From Certhia americana (lineage: Eukaryota > Chordata > Aves > Passeriformes > Certhiidae), in NCBI GenBank assembly GCA_018697195.1, contig CM031878.1:6788022-6852021 (forward strand): a DNA stretch of 64,000 nucleotides, read 5' to 3'. This document shows, in pieces, positions 60,301 through 64,000 of the stretch. Made by a program: the position numbers and the translations under genes. Under the pieces are notes generated by a model, which made no database searches, was not told the DNA's origin, and was given only the letters and a program-made list of their open reading frames with translations. The stretch's first letter is position 1. Every line of letters begins with the position of its first letter.

Positions 60301-62730
60301 TTGGGCCCAGTGCTCTTCAATGGCTTCATGAATGGCTTGAATGCAGGACTGGAAGGGATACTAAGTTTGTCCATTATACTAAATTGGGAGGAGCTGGTGT
60401 CTCCCTTGAAGGCCCTGCAAAGATACCTCAACAAATAAGAGAGATGTGAAACCACCAACCATATGAAGTTTGACAAAGACAAGTTCTGGATTCTGCACCA
60501 GGGCTGGAACAAGCCTGGATGTACATAAAACAGCCCTTCTGCTGAGTGTGTTGTGTCTCCTACCTGACAATAGCTAGGGATTATTCTTAATACTGCAAAG
60601 CAAAGTGTAATTTGTACTTGTTTTATTCTAGTGGTCTCCCCAGACACAGAGATCTGGTTCCTGGACAGAGCTCTGTATTGGCATTTCCTCACCAAAACTT
60701 TCACAGCCTACTACCGCCTGCTCATCACCCACCTGGGTCTCCCACAGTGGCAGTATGCATTCACCAGCTATGGGGTCAGCCCCCAGGCCAAGGTAGGACA
60801 GCAGTGTCCAGCCTGTCAGTACTTTGCATAAGTATATACTGGAAAAACATCTTTCCACATTTTGGCAAGCTGTCTGTCAGCTCAAGGGGTCCTCCCTGGT
60901 GAGCCACAGAAGGGATCACCAGGAAGTGATCACAGAAGGGACCACAAGTTTTTTTGTGTTAACCGTCCTTTGTTTCATGGTAATTTGAATTCACTATTTG
61001 TTTCACATTTGAATTTAGTGAAATAGTGAATTTACTATTTGAATTCACATTTGTTTCATGGTAATTTGAAAAGCAGGTGTTCACCCTGCTTTTCTCTCAG
61101 CAGTTGGGCCTTGATAAAAATTACACCCCAAAAAAGGGCAATTTAAAGTCCTAGAAGTAGTTACAGAAGACCTCTGCATAAAGCCTTGTGAGCATTCCAG
61201 TCACTTATTATGATTAAATTACTATTCTCCCATGCCAAAATCCTGCTGTTAGAGTCTTCTGCTGTCCTGTGTTTGACGGGGATTTCAGCCCTATCCCTGC
61301 CTCCATCCTGTGAGAGGGTATGGAGTTGATGGTCCTACTGAATGCAGCTCATAAGCTAGCACAGTGTTAGTGCCTGTTGGAAGCTGAGTGTCCTGCACTT
61401 CACCCAGGCATAGCAGCTGTCTTACCAGCTTGAAATTCCCTGGTCCTGTGTGCACATCAAAATTTTTTAAATCACTCCTGACTTCCCATCAAACAGTGGC
61501 AGTAGAATTTGGTTCTTCTCATTCCTGATGCCTTCCGTGTTACACTTGCACTGGACTTTATCAGTCAACGTTGTGCACATGGCACTGTGCTCTGCCTTTC
61601 TTACCTGCTATAAATATTTTATTATGTGCAGTATATTTGCAAACCTTAAGAAGAATCATTCATATATTCCCTAATCATTTGCAGCCCCTGTTGGTTAAAA
61701 TCCTCCTAGTTCGTTAACCATTATCATTTTTAAAGGTTTTTAAGGGCATATATTAAAGCTGTTTTCCACTAAGCAGTACATTAATAAATGATTATCTATA
61801 TTTGGGTATTGATCTTCTATGTATCTTGTTCAACAATAGTTTTATTTCCTGACTTTCTTAATGGAAAAATGATACCCAAAAAAAAAAAAAAGCAAAAAAA
61901 AGAGAGTTAGAGAGTTGAGAACTGTAGCGCATAACATTGTGGTGTCTGCTGCAACCAAAAAACCAAATCTAGTTACTTCTAGATAGAAAACCAGAAACAG
62001 AAACAATAAGACAAACAAACACAAAATTCTTTGTGTAAGGAGTTAAAATATTTATTATTTTATGTGTGAAGAGAGGGAGGGAGGAAGGTTACATTTTGAG
62101 AAATTCAGCTAGTTGGTTTTCAGTTTATAAGCACATTTAAATTCCAAAGGTTTTTTAATCCTTTCTGCTTATCTGAATCTAAATAAATGTCATTTAGTTT
62201 CATCCCCTCCTTTTGCTTTTCCTCCTGTGGTGTAAACCAGGATTCACTCTTGATAAGAGTTACACTGCAGAAAAGGTGGTGCTAGGGTTGTGTCTGGTTC
62301 TCCTCTTCCCTATCTGGAATTCAGTTCCAGGGCTGGAGCTGTAGCCATTCTTATCACAAGCACTCTTCCAAGTCCTGTAAACTGCAAACTGTCAAGTGGC
62401 ATAGGACTAAGATCATGTCTTGGGGAAGATGGGAAGCAAGGTGGAATTGTCTAACTGCAGTTTGAATTTAACCTGTTTCTTCCCTACCTTCCTGCCTTTC
62501 AGCAATGGTTTAACATGTATAAACCCATAACCATCAACACAGCACTCCTGTCTGAAGAAGCTGATTCTTTTGTGAACAAGCTGGACCCCAATAAGGTATT
62601 TAAAAGCAAGAACAAAACTCCAGTGCTCAAGAAGAAACCACCTTCACAGCCACCAAGTTCCCAAAAGAGTCACACAAGCATGACATCTGCCAAGACTTCC
62701 TCACCAGCTGGGAATTCTTCAAGGAAGTGA
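42571..62730 (+). CDS. TPGS2: Tubulin polyglutamylase complex subunit 2 (TPGS2), seven coding exons
   Basis: Complete gene. Coding exons are 42571-42643, 47159-47238, 55233-55320, 56649-56780, 58874-58987, 60632-60792 and 62503-62730, totalling 876 nt and 291 residues with every phase consistent. The human protein is about 300. TPGS2 is a non-catalytic subunit of the TTLL1 polyglutamylase complex, which adds glutamate chains to tubulin in cilia, centrioles and neurons. Diagnostic peptides are EDLKNFYLMTDGFQMTWSV, APTLADLEDD, EKPHFDSRSLIFELDPCNG and IWFLDRALYWHFLTKTFTAY. The central region is Smi1/Knr4-like, and the tail after about residue 245 is Lys/Ser/Pro-rich. The start has a strong context (A at -3, G at +4). 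Only the N-terminal residues and tail differ notably from mammals as I remember them. Confidence 0.96.
42671..42698 (+). other. G-quadruplex-prone tract at start of TPGS2 intron 1
   Basis: Four closely spaced G runs (GGGG, GGGGG, GGGGG, GGGGGG) begin 28 bases after the exon 1 donor on the transcribed-sense strand. They also form GGGGCGGGG-type Sp1 sites. Confidence 0.65.
42863..43235 (-). mobile_element. CR1 LINE 3' end, antisense
   Basis: A decayed tail (AATCTTGGAATCACTGAG), then GATCACCCAGTCCCAACC, CAGCCTGGCCTTGAACAC and CCTTGTTCTGTCACTACA mark an antisense CR1 copy about 220 bases downstream of TPGS2 exon 1. Confidence 0.85.
46796..46890 (-). mobile_element. Short CR1 tail, antisense
   Basis: CATAGAGTCATAGAATGGTT, TTGGAAGGGACTTTAAAGAT and CACCCTGGGCAGGAATGTCA are the reverse of the CR1 3' end. 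Fewer than 100 bases are retained. Confidence 0.9.
47159..47238 (+). CDS. TPGS2: TPGS2 exon 2
   Basis: Acceptor TTTTCCTTTCAG and donor CAA|GTGAGT bracket 80 nt. It encodes TSPGVAEVTFVEKEPAERH and then TIVSWEQ, the conserved N-terminal motif of TPGS2. Confidence 0.95.
48249..48308. repeat. Compound microsatellite (AT)n(GTAT)n
   Basis: An AT run passes into six GTAT-type units and back to TA. Confidence 0.93.
49107..49125 (+). promoter_or_regulatory. CTCF-like motif
   Basis: TGGCCACTAGGTGGCAATA follows the 19-base CTCF consensus with an intact CCACTAGGTGGCA core. It is in the same orientation as the motif at 32807. Confidence 0.55.
50305..51420 (-). mobile_element. CR1 LINE fragment with decayed reverse transcriptase, antisense
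   Basis: On the minus strand the segment 50484-51029 is still open and encodes CR1 ORF2 reverse-transcriptase sequence (IDDLNEGIKSSF, NNTQLGGSADLLEGRRALQT, WAEASCVRFNRAKCWVL). The catalytic FADD box reads FENN, so it is inactive. More ORF2 sequence, disrupted, continues to about 51420. The 3' tail is missing. Confidence 0.85.
55233..55320 (+). CDS. TPGS2: TPGS2 exon 3
   Basis: Acceptor TGTAATTTGCAG and donor GTGAGT bracket 88 nt encoding KNSCVLPEDLKNFYLMTDGF and then QMTWSVKTD. This is the Smi1/Knr4-like signature (LP.D...FY...DGF). Confidence 0.95.
55321..56648 (+). other. TPGS2: TPGS2 intron 3
   Basis: About 1.3 kb with GT-AG ends. No gene or clear mobile element was seen. Confidence 0.85.
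56649..56780 (+). CDS. TPGS2: TPGS2 exon 4
   Basis: 132 nt. It encodes PLGSMVINSVSKL, then SSMYTLPSAPTLADLEDD and an acidic end. The acceptor is TTGTTGCAG and the donor GTAAGG. The final G joins exon 5 as Gly. Confidence 0.95.
56885..57205 (-). mobile_element. CR1 LINE fragment, antisense
   Basis: CCAGGTTGCCCAGAGCTCCA, CTCATCACCCTCACAGTAAA and TCTAGGCTGAACAAATCCAA are reversed CR1 3' sequence. Confidence 0.85.
57208..57418 (+). mobile_element. CR1 LINE 3' tails, sense
   Basis: Two tail-like pieces occur. The first is at about 57208-57260. The second, at about 57290-57418, ends in ATTCTGTGATTCTGTGACTC, the typical 8-base CR1 terminal repeat. The pair directly abuts an antisense CR1 copy. Confidence 0.8.
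58679..58716. repeat. T/C-rich low-complexity tract
   Basis: Repeated CTTTTTT units about 160 bases upstream of TPGS2 exon 5. Confidence 0.85.
58874..58987 (+). CDS. TPGS2: TPGS2 exon 5
   Basis: 114 nt. It encodes EKPHFDSRSLIFELDPCNG, then NGKVCLVYKHAEP. The acceptor TACTTGATTTCAG is preceded by a T run, and the donor is GTAAGA. Confidence 0.95.
58988..60631 (+). other. TPGS2: TPGS2 intron 5
   Basis: About 1.6 kb. A sense CR1 reverse-transcriptase fragment (about 60255-60545) ends roughly 90 bases upstream of exon 6. Confidence 0.85.
60255..60545 (+). mobile_element. CR1 LINE reverse-transcriptase fragment, sense
   Basis: GGGCCCAGTGCTCTTCAATG, TGGAAGGGATACTAAGTTTG and CCAACCATATGAAGTTTGAC match CR1 ORF2. 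The catalytic FADD box is decayed to FVHY before TKLGG, and stops interrupt the frame. Confidence 0.85.
60632..60792 (+). CDS. TPGS2: TPGS2 exon 6
   Basis: 161 nt. It encodes DTEIWFLDRALYWHFLTKTF, then ITHLGLPQWQYAFTSYGV and SPQAK. The acceptor is TTTTATTCTAG and the donor AAG|GTAGGA. It is the most conserved block of the protein and ends in phase 0. Confidence 0.95.
60793..62502 (+). other. TPGS2: TPGS2 intron 6
   Basis: About 1.7 kb. It contains a local direct-repeat cluster at 60969-61070 and a poly(A)-rich stretch near 61878-61901. No gene was seen. Confidence 0.85.
60969..61070. repeat. 21-base direct repeat flanking AT-rich inverted words
   Basis: An identical 21-base sequence (TTTGTTTCATGGTAATTTGA plus A) occurs at 60969-60989 and 61050-61070. 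Between the copies lie repeated TTGAATTCAC and its near-inverse GTGAATT words. Confidence 0.85.
62503..62730 (+). CDS. TPGS2: TPGS2 exon 7 (terminal coding exon)
   Basis: Acceptor CCTGCCTTTCAG is followed by 75 codons and TGA. It encodes QWFNMYKPITINTALLSEEA, DSFVNKLDPNKVFKSKNK and a low-complexity Lys/Pro/Ser tail ending NSSRK. Confidence 0.95.
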   Translation, partial: QWFNMYKPITINTALLSEEADSFVNKLDPNKVFKSKNKTPVLKKKPPSQPPSSQKSHTSMTSAKTSSPAGNSSRK

Positions 62731-63965
62731 GCCTGCCAGATCTGATCCTGGACAACATTTGCAATAAGTTTAGATGTTTTCTTCTGCAGAGTCTGCAGAA
62801 GTGCAGAGTGGTTCAGGCCAAGTTCCTTGTGCATGAATAGATGTGCCCATGGAAAACACATTGCAGCACTTGCATGAAATATAGCCGCAATGTGGATGTA
62901 GTTCCTGGAGGCTCTTAAAAAAAAAATTGATACATCAATTTTATTCCCTTCAGCTACTTGCAGCATGTACTTTTCAGAGGGCATGAAGAACCTTTGATGT
63001 CACTGCTCCATAGGGAAGCTTTTGTTCCTGTACAACTGCAGCAGTGAAATGAAAGCAAATGGAATTCACTGTAACTTTAATGGACCCATGCTGAAGTAGA
63101 GGGTGTTAAGATGTTTCTGCCATGATCTTTGAAAGAAAACTGTCCTGACCTTGCAAGCTGTGGGGGCAAGCTGGAACCCACTGAACACAGAAGTATTTTT
63201 CACTCCAGAGGGAATCAAACTCTGCACTTCCCTATGCTTCATCCAACTTCTGCTCTGAGATTCATGGTACGATGGGATTTGGGACTTTGTGTCTCTGCAT
63301 TAGCTTAGCCTAACTTGCTCTGCAGCCCAGACCACTTCTTTGCCTTTGTGCTGTATCTTTTCAGACTGTGATGTGATTTGCAATAATCCTGAAGCCAGAA
63401 GCTGCGAGATACATTTTTGCCTCCCTTTTGTGGGAACTGCTGAGCAGAGTCAATGGTATTGAGTCCCATCAGCCAGGAGGACCCCATGGTTTGTCACACA
63501 TTCATTTGCAAAGCTGACCATTGAAACAGACACTTTTCAGTTGGGCAGGATCTCACCAGGAGCTGAGATATTACAGCCTTAGAAGTCCCTGATGCTGTTT
63601 TCTATACTGTAAGTTTTCAGGTTAGAACTGCACTTTAACCCATTCATTGCTGTTTTTCAGTTACTCCTGTTTCTTTCCATTACTTTTCTATGCTATTCTG
63701 TCTTCCAAATATGCTGGAATCATGGTAGCACCCAAAACATTTTGTGCCTGAATATGGAAATTGAAATCACTGTCTTCAAGTAAGCATCAACTATTTAAAC
63801 AGCATCATCTCTAATGTTTGAAACCAACACATATTTACACAAGACAAACCTACCTCACAGGGATGTTGTGAGGCTTTCATGAGTATTTGTATGGCCTTCA
63901 GAAAGCTGAAGCCATGCTGTAAGTGTTTAATAGTATTTTAATAAATATTTGAATATTTTCCTCCA
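62731..63965 (+). other. TPGS2: TPGS2 3' UTR
   Basis: About 1.2 kb from the stop to a likely cleavage site shortly after the AATAAA at 63940. No other ORF of note was seen. Confidence 0.7.
63940..63945 (+). terminator. TPGS2: TPGS2 poly(A) signal
   Basis: AATAAA is followed 20-40 bases later by GT-rich sequence (GTGATTGGGTATTTG), as expected downstream of a cleavage site. Confidence 0.7.
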
Positions 63966-64000
63966 AAGTGATTGGGTATTTGAAGATGCTTTGGGGAGCA

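Noticed and set aside
60156..60704. 182-codon minus-strand open frame
   Set aside because: It is antisense to a CR1 fragment and to TPGS2 exon 6, with no domain of its own.

Overview
The window reads as vertebrate nuclear DNA, most likely from a bird. The evidence is AT-rich introns with sparse coding sequence, several CR1 LINE fragments with the avian-style 3' tail (runs like ATTCTGTGATTCTGTGA), and two recognisable vertebrate genes arranged head to head. A crocodilian or turtle is possible but less likely. No bacterial, plasmid or organellar features were seen.

Right half (42.57-64 kb, + strand): a complete TPGS2 gene, encoding subunit 2 of the tubulin polyglutamylase complex. I placed seven coding exons with canonical splice sites and compatible phases, giving a 291-residue protein, followed by a 3' UTR with an AATAAA signal at 63940. 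Its introns carry CR1 fragments, a CTCF-like motif and simple repeats.

Left half (23.86-42.16 kb, - strand): the 5' part of KIAA1328 (hinderin, a coiled-coil protein reported to bind SMC3). Five phase-compatible exons run leftwards. The fifth ends at an ATATCCTTT donor, which marks a minor-spliceosome (U12, AT-AC) intron. I could not find the following hinderin coding exons, so they probably lie beyond the left edge.

Centre (42.05-42.76 kb): a CpG island acts as a shared bidirectional promoter. It holds two oppositely oriented ZNF143-type motifs, an inverted CCAAT box, a YY1-type element and an ETS core. Both transcripts may carry short upstream ORFs, and CR1 copies lie a few hundred bases away on each side. 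The genes share a promoter but are not known to share a pathway: TPGS2 serves microtubule glutamylation, while hinderin is linked to cohesin.

Far left (1-18 kb): mostly intron-like sequence. Several minus-strand segments have good splice signals and protein-like frames, and they can be joined in phase to a stop at 1617. I cannot name the product. They may be later or alternative hinderin exons, an unannotated nested gene, or chance. This is the least explained part of the window.
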